7,131 bases of DNA from Brachyspira catarrhinii (GCF_005518285.1 NZ_SJDU01000092.1:1-7131); one strand, 5' to 3'. Shown: positions 1-5,973, counted from the first letter of the stretch. Notes: generated by a model from the sequence alone, not told the origin. Numbers and translations are program-made.

Positions 1-205
1 TTATAAGGTTAATATCCATATTTTTATTTTTCATTGCTTTTGCCATTGAAATCGCTTTACTTTTTTCGCCCGCTTCAAAACCTTCTTCTCTTTCTCTCGA
101 TAACATTATTTTTTGTCCTACTAAAAATGCGTCTCTGGCTGCGTAAGCTCGCATTAATTTATCGTCCGAAGTAAATCTTTTATATTCTTCTATAGCTTTA
201 GTCAT
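1..205 (-). CDS. Possible internally initiated small C-terminal Rpn protein (RpnS-like antitoxin), partial
   Basis: An in-frame ATG (M211 of the Rpn protein, at 205-203) follows AAAGGAGG (224-217) with an 11-nt spacer. Neighbouring ulaF and ulaG also use long spacers of about 10-11 nt, so this spacing is workable here. The product would be the helical tail without the nuclease core, beginning MTKAIEEYKRF, with 68 codons visible before the window edge. In E. coli Rpn genes a separately translated C-terminal protein blocks the toxic full-length nuclease; the position and content here fit that arrangement. What is seen is only the site and frame; separate translation and antitoxin activity are inferred. 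Confidence 0.42.
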   Translation of the reverse strand, partial: MTKAIEEYKRFTSDDKLMRAYAARDAFLVGQKIMLSREREEGFEAGEKSKAISMAKAMKNKNMDINLI

Positions 206-835
206 AATCGGGTTAGCCTCCTTTAGTTCTTTTTCGATTAATTCTAAATTATTACTTGTGAAAAATTTCATCCAAGTTAATAATTTATTTTTCTTTAATT
301 CTTCAATAGTTGATTTTTCTAATATATCAATAAATCTTTGAACTTCGATTAAATGCATTTGGATATAATCTAAACTAATATTTTGGTTTTCTGTGTCAAT
401 CAATTTAAAACAACGATGAGGTTTGCCTTCGTCTCCAAAATCTAAATTAAAATCTAAAAGATTAATGCTAATAATTTTTTGAATATTTTGGTAACCTTCG
501 CCTTCCCTCAATTCGCTTACAATGTTTTTTGAAATGTAATAAAATATTCTATCTATAAAATTCTTATTTCCGCAAAGTTGAAATTCGATTATAACCGTTT
601 GATTATTTTTAGTCTTTGCCTTAACATCTATTATAGATTCCTTCAAATCAATATTTTCGGACAAATTAAACGGGTCGATAATTTCCAAATCTTTAACTTC
701 TTCAAAATTGAAATCGCTCAAAGTTGCGTTGACTAAATCTTCTAATAAGTCCTCGCTCCCATTTCTTCCGAATAAGTATCGTGCAAATAAGTCGCTTAAC
801 TTTTTTATTTCAATATTGTCTTTATTATTTTTCAT
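1..835 (-). CDS. Rpn-family PD-(D/E)XK nuclease (recombination-promoting nuclease / putative transposase), C-terminus cut by window edge
   Basis: The frame is open from an ATG at 835 to the left edge (278 codons seen, no stop). The N-terminus (about residues 8-40) has the family opening: KLSDLFARYLFG, then a helix ending in LVNATL. The nuclease core is visible as D70 in SIIDVKAK and E84-x-Q86 in VIIEFQ, the usual acid plus E-x-Q form of PD-(D/E)XK in this family (Pfam PDDEXK_2 / transposase_31 type). The last part (about 210-278) is the charged helical tail, with REREEGFEAGEKSK and AKAMKNKNMDI, so probably only a few dozen residues are missing. Family knowledge: Rpn proteins are DNA nucleases, and some E. 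coli members act in phage defence with an antitoxin made from inside the same gene. No Shine-Dalgarno precedes ATG 835; a consensus promoter ends just before it. Family assignment is firm; the defence role is inferred. Confidence 0.88.
   Translation of the reverse strand, partial: MKNNKDNIEIKKLSDLFARYLFGRNGSEDLLEDLVNATLSDFNFEEVKDLEIIDPFNLSENIDLKESIIDVKAKTKNNQTVIIEFQLCGNKNFIDRIFYYISKNIVSELREGEGYQNIQKIISINLLDFNLDFGDEGKPHRCFKLIDTENQNISLDYIQMHLIEVQRFIDILEKSTIEELKKNKLLTWMKFFTSNNLELIEKELKEANPIMTKAIEEYKRFTSDDKLMRAYAARDAFLVGQKIMLSREREEGFEAGEKSKAISMAKAMKNKNMDINLI
203..224 (-). promoter_or_regulatory. Strong internal Shine-Dalgarno and in-frame ATG within the Rpn gene
   Basis: AAAGGAGG at 224-217 is an eight-base match to the anti-Shine-Dalgarno. 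It lies 11 nt upstream of ATG 205-203, in the same frame as the nuclease. The codons involved encode LKEANPI, a junction between the nuclease domain and the tail. The full-length start at 835 has no such signal, which makes the contrast notable. Confidence 0.5.
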
Positions 836-841
836 AACTAT

Positions 842-869
842 ATTATAACAAAATACTTTTATTTGTCAA
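842..869 (-). promoter_or_regulatory. Consensus sigma-70-type promoter for the Rpn gene, predicted to give a leaderless mRNA
   Basis: Reading the minus strand, TTGACA (869-864) is followed by 16 nt and then TATAAT (847-842). The -10 is preceded by TG and one base, making an extended -10 (TGTTATAAT). All twelve hexamer bases match consensus, which is unlikely to be chance even in AT-rich DNA. With the -10 occupying -12 to -7, +1 falls at 835, the A of the Rpn ATG. The -35 overlaps the last codons of the metallophosphoesterase remnant. Transcription start is predicted, not measured. Confidence 0.72.
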
Positions 870-984
870 AATATTTAATCAATAAATTTTTAGACAACAT
901 ATTTAATAACAATGGCAAATAGATTTTTGGAATTTTTTTATAACAGTTTTTGCCATGCAAGTCTCCGATAATCGATATTTTCAT
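859..984 (-). pseudogene. N-terminal remnant of a calcineurin-like metallophosphoesterase gene
   Basis: Behind a good Shine-Dalgarno (AGGAGAA, 997-991, 6-nt spacer), an ATG at 984 opens a frame of 41 codons ending in TAA at 861-859. The first 18 residues, MKISIIGDLHGKNCYKKI, look like the start of a metallophosphoesterase: a short hydrophobic strand, then GD-x-HG, which supplies the first metal ligands (D8, H10). The remaining residues are AT-driven (IYLPLLLNMLSKNLLIKYF) and lack any later motif (GD, GNH/D, GH). Family proteins run to roughly 150-250 residues or more, so this is a stump. It starts 28 nt after the HAD stop, in line with the operon, and runs into the Rpn promoter. It was probably once the next operon gene, lost when the Rpn segment arrived or by deletion. 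A real 41-residue peptide is possible but less likely. Confidence 0.6.
912..956. repeat. 8-bp perfect inverted repeat ATGGCAAA / TTTGCCAT
   Basis: ATGGCAAA at 912-919 and TTTGCCAT at 949-956 are perfect reverse complements separated by 29 nt, inside the metallophosphoesterase remnant. One arm lies in the GDLHGK codons and the other in the region with no recognisable coding content, so the pair may straddle the junction of old and new sequence. It does not resemble a rho-independent terminator, because the loop is long and the T-runs lie within it. An 8-bp repeat can occur by chance. Confidence 0.3.
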
Positions 985-1012
985 TTTTTATTCTCCTAAA
1001 TCATTATAACTT

Positions 1013-1810
1013 TTATAAACCGAGATTAAAATATTCGTTTATAAAATATCCGACTCCGTCTTCTATATTTGATTTGGTTATATATTTAGATTTTTCTTTT
1101 ACCACATTTTCCGCATTATCTACGGCTACCGATATTCCAGCAATTTCAAGCATTTCTATATCGTTATTATTATCTCCGAAAGCCATCACATTTTCTTTTT
1201 TAATATCATATTTATTAAGCAAAAAAGATAAAGCGTTTGCCTTTGAAACTTTTGGGCTATGAACCTCTAAATAAACTGGTCTTGAAAAAGCGTAATAAAC
1301 CTTATCTTTTAATTTTTTGTCTAATTCTTTCGCTATTTCTTTTAGAATTTCATTTTCTCCTATAAACATAAATTTACTAAACGAAAAATTTTTTATATTA
1401 TCAAAACCTACGCTATAATTATTTATTTTGGCTATGGAAATATAAAAATCGAGCCATTTACTCTTTGAATCGGATAAATTCCATCTTTCGCCTAAAAATC
1501 CTTGATGATATACTTTATATTTTTTAGCTATTTCAATTAATTCTTTGCCTATAGAAGATTCTAAATTATTTTCGTATAATATATCGCCTTTTCTATCGGT
1601 TATCATAGCTCCGTTAAAAGAAATCATATCCGTTTCTATATTTAAATCGTCCAAAAATTTAGCCGCAGCCGAAGTCGGTCTTCCAGTAGATAATATAACT
1701 TTAATTCCTTTTTCGTTTACGGCGGATATAACTTTTTTATTATAGTCGCTTATTTTATGCTCGTTATTAAGCAATGTGCCGTCCAAATCCGTAGCTATAA
1801 GAAGAATCAA
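1013..1810 (-). CDS. Cof-type HAD-superfamily sugar-phosphate phosphatase
   Basis: Predicted cytoplasmic Mg-dependent phosphatase of the HAD Cof subfamily (265 aa, a usual length). All four HAD motifs are visible: DLDGT near the N-terminus with nucleophile D8 and D10, STGR at about 41-44, a conserved lysine near K190 in VSKANALSFLL, and GDNNND with acids D213 and D217. The middle (about 80-185) is the C2-type cap that sets substrate choice. The start is chosen as TTG at 1810, with GGAG at 1820-1817 and a 6-nt spacer. An upstream TTG at 1822 would overlap that Shine-Dalgarno and add four residues. The gene begins 2 nt after the ulaD stop, so it is probably translationally coupled. It is not part of the E. 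coli ula set. It may dephosphorylate a pathway intermediate or analogue, but the substrate cannot be read from sequence. Confidence 0.88.
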   Translation of the reverse strand: MILLIATDLDGTLLNNEHKISDYNKKVISAVNEKGIKVILSTGRPTSAAAKFLDDLNIETDMISFNGAMITDRKGDILYENNLESSIGKELIEIAKKYKVYHQGFLGERWNLSDSKSKWLDFYISIAKINNYSVGFDNIKNFSFSKFMFIGENEILKEIAKELDKKLKDKVYYAFSRPVYLEVHSPKVSKANALSFLLNKYDIKKENVMAFGDNNNDIEMLEIAGISVAVDNAENVVKEKSKYITKSNIEDGVGYFINEYFNLGL

Positions 1811-1820
1811 AATTATCTCC
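1808..1820 (-). promoter_or_regulatory. Ribosome binding site and TTG start of the HAD phosphatase
   Basis: GGAG (1820-1817) lies inside the last codons of ulaD, 6 nt before TTG (1810-1808). The ulaD stop TAA (1815-1813) sits in the spacer, so terminating ribosomes could restart directly. No ATG is available nearby, and the strand-forming residues LLIATDLDGT must be included, which fixes the start to within a few codons. Confidence 0.7.
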
Positions 1821-2451
1821 AATATTTTGCAATCTCTTCTTTAAATTCTTTAGCCGCTTTATCTGGATTTTCGGCGTCTCTTATGCTTCTTCCCGCTATA
1901 AAAGTAAACACATCTATATCTTTAAAAAGTTTCAAAGTGTCTATTTCAAGTCCGCCTGTTACAGAAACTTTAAACCCCATTTCGGTAAGTTTTTTTATTT
2001 TGTTTAAATCGCTATCGCTCCAAGTTTTGCCAGACAAAAGAGCGTCTCTACTTTGATGATATACCGCTTGAGTAATGCCCGCTTCTTTCCAAGCCTTTGC
2101 ATGTTCAAAAGTCCAATCTCCGTAAAGTTCGACTTGCAATTCTTTAACTTCTTTTAAAGCCGCTTTCATAGTCGGTATTGTCGCCGAACATATTACCGTC
2201 ATCCAATCCGCTCCAGCATCGGCGCACATTTTTGCAACCGTTCCGCCAGCATCGGCGCATTTTGTATCGGCTAAAATAATTTTATCTGGATATAAAGCTC
2301 TTAAACATCTAACGGCTTCCATTCCTTCCGCTAAACACAATATTGTTCCCGCTTCTATAATGTCGACTTCGTTTCCTACCGCTTTTGCCGATTTTAAAGC
2401 CCCGCTTAAAGTGGTATTATCTAAAGCTATTTGTAATAAAGGAACGCTCAT
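1813..2451 (-). CDS. ulaD: 3-keto-L-gulonate-6-phosphate decarboxylase
   Basis: Decarboxylates 3-keto-L-gulonate 6-phosphate to L-xylulose 5-phosphate and CO2 in the anaerobic ascorbate pathway (orotidine-decarboxylase-suprafamily TIM barrel, Mg-dependent, cytoplasmic). The 212 residues compare with about 216 in E. coli UlaD. Active-site residues fall at almost the same numbers: D11 (IALDN), E33 (IIEAG), D62-x-K64-x-x-D67 (ADTKCAD), E108, then H132 and R135 (YHQSRD), T165-GG (SVTGG) and G187-R188 (AGRSI). The His/Arg pair fits the decarboxylase rather than the related hexulose-6-phosphate synthase. ATG 2451 has AGGAGA six or seven nt upstream. It follows ulaF by 59 nt of AT-rich DNA and precedes the HAD gene by 2 nt. 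Placing it last of the three metabolic genes (E-F-D) differs from E. coli (D-E-F). Confidence 0.95.
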   Translation of the reverse strand: MSVPLLQIALDNTTLSGALKSAKAVGNEVDIIEAGTILCLAEGMEAVRCLRALYPDKIILADTKCADAGGTVAKMCADAGADWMTVICSATIPTMKAALKEVKELQVELYGDWTFEHAKAWKEAGITQAVYHQSRDALLSGKTWSDSDLNKIKKLTEMGFKVSVTGGLEIDTLKLFKDIDVFTFIAGRSIRDAENPDKAAKEFKEEIAKYWR

Positions 2452-2510
2452 AATTTTTCTCCTATTTTTTTATATTTATTTTATAATATTTAATATTGTT
2501 ATGATTTTAA

Positions 2511-3206
2511 TTAATTTTGCCCATAGTATGCATTTTTGCCATGTTTTCTAAAATAATGTTTATCCAATAGATATTTTTCAACCGATTTTATATTTGGATT
2601 TATTTGTATAGTTCTATAAGCCATTTTAGAAAGTTCTTCCAATACTACGGCATTGTAAACCGCCTGTTTTGCATCTTTTCCCCAAGCGAACGGTCCATGA
2701 GACGCTATTATTATACCTGGAATATCCATAGGGTTTATGTTTCTTTCTTTAAGAGTTTCTATTATAACCAATCCCGTATTTTTTTCATATTCGTTTTCTA
2801 TCTCTTCTTTAGTTAAAGCCCTTGCGCATGGTATATCTCCATAAAAATAATCCGCATGAGTAGTTCCAAACGCCGGTATATCCTTTCTTGCCTGCGCCCA
2901 ACTTGTAGCGTAAGACGAATGAGTATGAACTATAGCCCCAATTTCTGGAAAAGCTTTATATAATTCTATATGCGTTGGAGTATCTGAAGAAGGTTTATAT
3001 TTTCCATCGATTTTTTTGCCTTCCAAATCGAGTAAAACCATATCTTCCGCTTTCATAATATCATAATCTACTCCGCTCGGCTTTATTGCAAAAACTTTAC
3101 TTTCTCTATCAATTCCGCTTACATTTCCCCAAGTATAAATTACTAATTTTTTTTCAACAAGTTCTAAATTCTCTTCAAAAACTTCTTTTTTTAATTCTTC
3201 GAGCAT
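2511..3206 (-). CDS. ulaF: L-ribulose-5-phosphate 4-epimerase (UlaF/AraD family)
   Basis: Converts L-ribulose 5-phosphate to D-xylulose 5-phosphate by a Zn-dependent retro-aldol/aldol mechanism; class II aldolase/epimerase fold, cytoplasmic, normally a homotetramer. The 231-residue protein matches the family length. Visible features are GNVSGID (27-33), SSDTPTH with D75, zinc ligands H94 and H96 (IVHTHS) and H170 (IASHGPF), the catalytic-acid region THADYFYGD (D119), and the C-terminal YYGQ with Y228, matching the AraD catalytic tyrosine. These mark a 4-epimerase rather than fuculose- or rhamnulose-phosphate aldolase. The start ATG at 3206 lies 1 nt after the ulaE stop, and its GGAGGA is inside the last codons of ulaE (GGF), so the two are probably coupled. 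araD is possible on sequence alone; the context favours ulaF. Confidence 0.95.
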   Translation of the reverse strand: MLEELKKEVFEENLELVEKKLVIYTWGNVSGIDRESKVFAIKPSGVDYDIMKAEDMVLLDLEGKKIDGKYKPSSDTPTHIELYKAFPEIGAIVHTHSSYATSWAQARKDIPAFGTTHADYFYGDIPCARALTKEEIENEYEKNTGLVIIETLKERNINPMDIPGIIIASHGPFAWGKDAKQAVYNAVVLEELSKMAYRTIQINPNIKSVEKYLLDKHYFRKHGKNAYYGQN

Positions 3207-3207
3207 T

Positions 3208-4062
3208 TTAATAAAATCCTCCTTCTTTCATTTTTTCCAAAACCCATTTCTTTTCTTTCAAAACATATTCTTTAGGGTTTTGAGATTTTTCGGACCACAT
3301 TTCTATCATAAAAGTTCCGTTATAATTAAGTTCTTTTAATAATTTAAAACATTTAACGAAATCTACGCATCCTTCTCCAAAAGGAACTTCTTTAAATTTT
3401 CCTACAAAGTCTCCTTTTGGCGGTATTGTGTCTTTAATATGAATAGCGGTTATTTTACCAAATCCCTTTCTTATCTCTTCTTCGACATTGTTTCCCCATG
3501 CGGTTAAATTTCCCAAATCTGGATAAACCGTGAGCCATGGGCTATTGCATATTTTATCGTATTCCAAAAATTTAGTTATGGAATTTATAAAAGGAGTATC
3601 CATAATTTCTATTGATAGCATAACCTGATATTTTGATGCCATTTCTAAAGATTTTTTTAATCCTTCTATAAATAAAGCTTTAGTTTCTTCATCGCCTTTT
3701 TCATAATATACATCATAACCTGCAAGCTGTATTATTCTTATACCTACATCGCTTGCAAATATTATGGCTTTTTCCATTAATTCCATAGCCTTCTTTCTAA
3801 TATCCGCATTTTTACTGCCCATAGGAAATCTTCTATGTCCGCTAAAACACATAGTAGGAATTTTTATTCCCGTTTCAAATATAGATTTAACTAAATATTC
3901 TCTTTCTTCTTTGTTCCAATCTAACCTTGAAAGCCTTTCGTCAGTTTCGTCTATAGATATTTCTACAAAGTCAAAACCTAACTCTTTAGCGTCCAATAAT
4001 CTTTGTTTCCAAGAAATATTTTTATCCAAAGCTTTTTCATATATGCCAAATAAATTATTAAT
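3208..4062 (-). CDS. ulaE: L-xylulose-5-phosphate 3-epimerase (L-ribulose-5-phosphate 3-epimerase), probable AUU start
   Basis: Converts L-xylulose 5-phosphate to L-ribulose 5-phosphate; xylose-isomerase-like TIM barrel, metal-dependent, cytoplasmic. Diagnostic segments include GFDFVEISIDETDERLSRLDW near the N-terminus and the metal-ligand positions E152 (SIEIMD), D182 (YPDLGN), H208 (AIHIKD) and E254 (MIEMWSE). The first ATG or TTG with this barrel is TTG 4029, but it would delete the first strand. Upstream, in frame, lie codons for NNLFGIYEKAL, matching the family N-terminus (LGIYEKAL in E. coli). The frame is closed by TAA at 4068-4066. The only initiators between are ATT codons; ATT 4062 sits 6 nt after GGAGG and gives 284 aa, the E. 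coli length. ulaF follows after 1 nt. Gene identity is near certain; the start is an inference. Confidence 0.93.
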   Translation of the reverse strand: MNNLFGIYEKALDKNISWKQRLLDAKELGFDFVEISIDETDERLSRLDWNKEEREYLVKSIFETGIKIPTMCFSGHRRFPMGSKNADIRKKAMELMEKAIIFASDVGIRIIQLAGYDVYYEKGDEETKALFIEGLKKSLEMASKYQVMLSIEIMDTPFINSITKFLEYDKICNSPWLTVYPDLGNLTAWGNNVEEEIRKGFGKITAIHIKDTIPPKGDFVGKFKEVPFGEGCVDFVKCFKLLKELNYNGTFMIEMWSEKSQNPKEYVLKEKKWVLEKMKEGGFY

Positions 4063-4073
4063 AATTTACCTCC
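4060..4073 (-). promoter_or_regulatory. GGAGG Shine-Dalgarno with AUU initiation codon for ulaE
   Basis: GGAGG at 4073-4069, followed by TAAATT and then ATT at 4062-4060. This is the strongest Shine-Dalgarno in the ulaB-ulaE gap, and no ATG, GTG or TTG lies in the ulaE frame at a usable distance. TTG 4029 is 39 nt away and has no purine-rich motif of its own beyond a weak GAAAAAG. ATT 4065 is also in frame, but only 3 nt from the GGAGG. Confidence 0.6.
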
Positions 4074-4141
4074 AAATAAACTAATATAAATAATAATTAT
4101 AGTAAAGCAATTTAATATACTTAATATTATTTTATTAATTA

Positions 4142-4450
4142 TTATTTATTTTTCAAATCTTCCAAATGCCCAGATTCTTCAAGTTTTTGTTTGAATTCTG
4201 GCTCGGAGAGAACATTTTTTATGCCTATAACTTTTACGCCTTTTTCTATAGCTTCTTTAAACATATCTATAAAATTCAAAGGGCAAAAAATCAAATCATA
4301 ATTTAATGCCGTGCTTTTACCTTCCGATAAAGCGCAATGATGGACATCAAATTCTTTAAAACCAAGAGATTTTAAAGATTTTTCAGCCGTCATCTTCATC
4401 ATCAAACTTGTTCCCGAACCGTTAGCGCATGCCACTAAAACTTTTACCAT
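4142..4450 (-). CDS. ulaB: PTS ascorbate transporter subunit IIB
   Basis: Cytoplasmic EIIB of the L-ascorbate phosphotransferase system: takes phosphate from EIIA on a cysteine and passes it to ascorbate as it passes through UlaA. The 102-residue protein matches the usual length of about 100. The phosphocysteine loop is ACANGSGTS with C8, directly after the first strand VKVLVA, the CxxGxGxS pattern of the IIB lactose/ascorbate fold. A second typical segment is LIFCPLNFIDMF near the middle. The start is set at ATG 4450, because GGAGG lies 8 nt upstream. A longer frame from TTG 4465 would begin inside that Shine-Dalgarno and add residues the family lacks. It follows ulaA by 24 nt and precedes ulaE by a longer AT-rich gap, where E. 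coli would have ulaC. Confidence 0.95.
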   Translation of the reverse strand: MVKVLVACANGSGTSLMMKMTAEKSLKSLGFKEFDVHHCALSEGKSTALNYDLIFCPLNFIDMFKEAIEKGVKVIGIKNVLSEPEFKQKLEESGHLEDLKNK

Positions 4451-4458
4451 AATAATAT

Positions 4459-4463
4459 CCTCC
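4459..4463 (-). promoter_or_regulatory. ulaB Shine-Dalgarno that decides its start codon
   Basis: GGAGG at 4463-4459 is 8 nt before ATG 4450. The competing TTG at 4465 overlaps this motif and has no signal of its own, so MVKVLVACANG is the likely true N-terminus. Confidence 0.8.
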
Positions 4464-4474
4464 AAATCGTTAAT

Positions 4475-5932
4475 TTATTTAGTTTTCATTTTTTCTTTAT
4501 AAGCTTCATAATCGTCCGTGATTAAAAAATAAGTATCTTTGTTTTTCAAATATTGAATTTGAGGTATAGCGATTAATATTAAAGCGACTATTCCTATTCC
4601 GATATAACCTAAATATTTCATAATAATTGTGAACCCTGGCCATAATATCGCCCAATCCCACATACCTAAATAACCGCCGTATGCGGCAAGTCCTACCCAA
4701 TAGGCTATAAACGCCGAACCGAATACTTGACATAACCCAGATATAAAAGGCAAAATACATGCGGCTTTTATTCCGCCTCTATTATTTGCAAATACCGCTA
4801 TAGTAGCGTTATCAAAAAATACGGGTATAAATCCAGCTATTATAATTACGGGACTTTTTAATATTATAAGAGTAATAATTGCAAGGAATTGTCCCGCTGC
4901 TCCAAATAGAAGTCCTATTGTAACTGCATTTGCAGAACCAAATCCGAAAGTTGCGGCGCAATCGATTCCTGGAACGGCGCCTGGAAGCAGTCGAGTGGAA
5001 ATACCTTGAAACGATTGAGTTAATTCCGTTACGAAAGTTCTAACGCCAAGTTGAAGTATAGCCAAATAAACGGCAAAATATAATGCCGTAGTTAATATGT
5101 AAAAGAAGAAACTTTGCCCTTCTTTCATAAAATTATTAGCAATCAAATAATCTTTTCCAAGCGTTATTAATATTATGCCAAAAAATAATAACATTAAAAT
5201 AGCGGTTGAAACCATATTTTCATTAAAAATGGCTAAAAACCCAGGAAATTTTATATCTTCAAGCTTTTTACTTTCTCCCTTGCCTTTAATTTTATCCGCT
5301 ATAATCGAAAATATTTTCAATGCGAAAACCTGCTGATGAGCCACACAGAATCCGCCGCCTTCCGTTAAATCTTGAGTTATTTCCACAGTCAAATTTGAGC
5401 CTACAGCCCAATATAATCCTAAAAGCAAACTCATAACTATTAACATTGGAGTATCTCCTAATTCTGGGAAACAGAAGAATATTAGCCAAAAAGCCGTTGC
5501 AGCCTGTTGAATTTGAACATTGCCTGTAGTAAATATTGAGCGAATTTTTGTAATTTTTCTAAAAGCTACTAATAAAATGTTAAATATAAAAGCTATTAAA
5601 AGAAGCAGCATTACTTGAGAAAATGATTTTCCTATATGTTCCATAGCCGCTTGAACGGCATTTTGTCCATAATACGGGTCTATAACCGTTGCCTGCAAAT
5701 TAAATTTATCTCTTAACCCAACGAGTATAGGTCTGAAATTACTTACGAGTCCGCCCGAGCCTACCGTTAATATTAAATATCCAACTGTCGCTTTAAGAAA
5801 TCCCGCTAAACATTCATACCAAGGTTTTTTTAATAGAATATAACCTATTAAAACTATGAAACCTATAAAATAAGCTGGCTGGGTAAGAATATTATCCGCG
5901 AAAAATGTCCAAATTCTAAATAATACATTCAT
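4475..5932 (-). CDS. ulaA: PTS ascorbate transporter subunit IIC (L-ascorbate permease)
   Basis: Inner-membrane EIIC component that takes up L-ascorbate and releases L-ascorbate 6-phosphate, phosphorylated by UlaB. The 485-residue protein compares with about 465 in E. coli. It is strongly hydrophobic throughout, with around ten or more membrane segments, for example near 18-34, 44-66, 107-124, 160-178, 240-260, 275-295, 335-370, 390-415 and 440-460. Family-like segments include TQPAYFIGFIVLIGYILLKKPW at the N-terminus, GGGFCVAHQQ (192-201), LLPGAVPGIDCA (315-326) and FFDNATIAVFANNRGG (372-387). No EIIA or EIIB domain is fused; the C-terminus ends in a short charged tail. The start ATG 5932 has AGAGAGG about 9 nt upstream. 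It lies 41 nt after ulaG and 24 nt before ulaB, so the three are surely one transcript. An alternative sugar is unlikely given the flanking genes. Confidence 0.95.
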   Translation of the reverse strand: MNVLFRIWTFFADNILTQPAYFIGFIVLIGYILLKKPWYECLAGFLKATVGYLILTVGSGGLVSNFRPILVGLRDKFNLQATVIDPYYGQNAVQAAMEHIGKSFSQVMLLLLIAFIFNILLVAFRKITKIRSIFTTGNVQIQQAATAFWLIFFCFPELGDTPMLIVMSLLLGLYWAVGSNLTVEITQDLTEGGGFCVAHQQVFALKIFSIIADKIKGKGESKKLEDIKFPGFLAIFNENMVSTAILMLLFFGIILITLGKDYLIANNFMKEGQSFFFYILTTALYFAVYLAILQLGVRTFVTELTQSFQGISTRLLPGAVPGIDCAATFGFGSANAVTIGLLFGAAGQFLAIITLIILKSPVIIIAGFIPVFFDNATIAVFANNRGGIKAACILPFISGLCQVFGSAFIAYWVGLAAYGGYLGMWDWAILWPGFTIIMKYLGYIGIGIVALILIAIPQIQYLKNKDTYFLITDDYEAYKEKMKTK

Positions 5933-5973
5933 AATTAATTACCTCTCTTTGATTAAAATATTTATAATTTAGC

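Noticed and set aside
836..1012. Rho-independent terminator after the HAD gene
   Set aside because: No GC-rich stem followed by a T-run is present on the minus strand; the only inverted repeat has a 29-nt loop and no T-tract after it. Ula transcription may read into the Rpn gene.
2485..2497. Palindrome AATATT-T-AATATT between ulaF and ulaD, considered as a terminator or operator
   Set aside because: It is made only of A and T with a one-base centre, so it cannot form a stable terminator stem and is expected by chance in such DNA.
3764..4084. Plus-strand open frame of 106 codons opposite ulaE, and other plus-strand frames of 60-100 codons at 1074-1262, 1545-1745, 1757-2056, 2360-2551, 2604-2816, 6001-6225 and 6863-7051
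   Set aside because: Each lies antisense to a gene with complete catalytic motifs, has no convincing ribosome site, and encodes low-complexity Ser/Phe/Ile-rich sequence typical of shadows in AT-rich DNA.
4096..4124. Possible internal promoter before ulaE (TATAAT at 4101-4096 on the minus strand)
   Set aside because: The best -35 at 17 nt is TTAAGT, only half matching, and TATAAT-like strings are common in this AT-rich gap. Not strong enough to list.
4506..4760. Minus-strand 84-codon frame inside ulaA, and another of 65 codons at 5292-5489
   Set aside because: Both are out of frame within ulaA, whose own frame is intact and gives a full-length permease; the alternative products are Arg/Tyr-rich with no recognisable motif.
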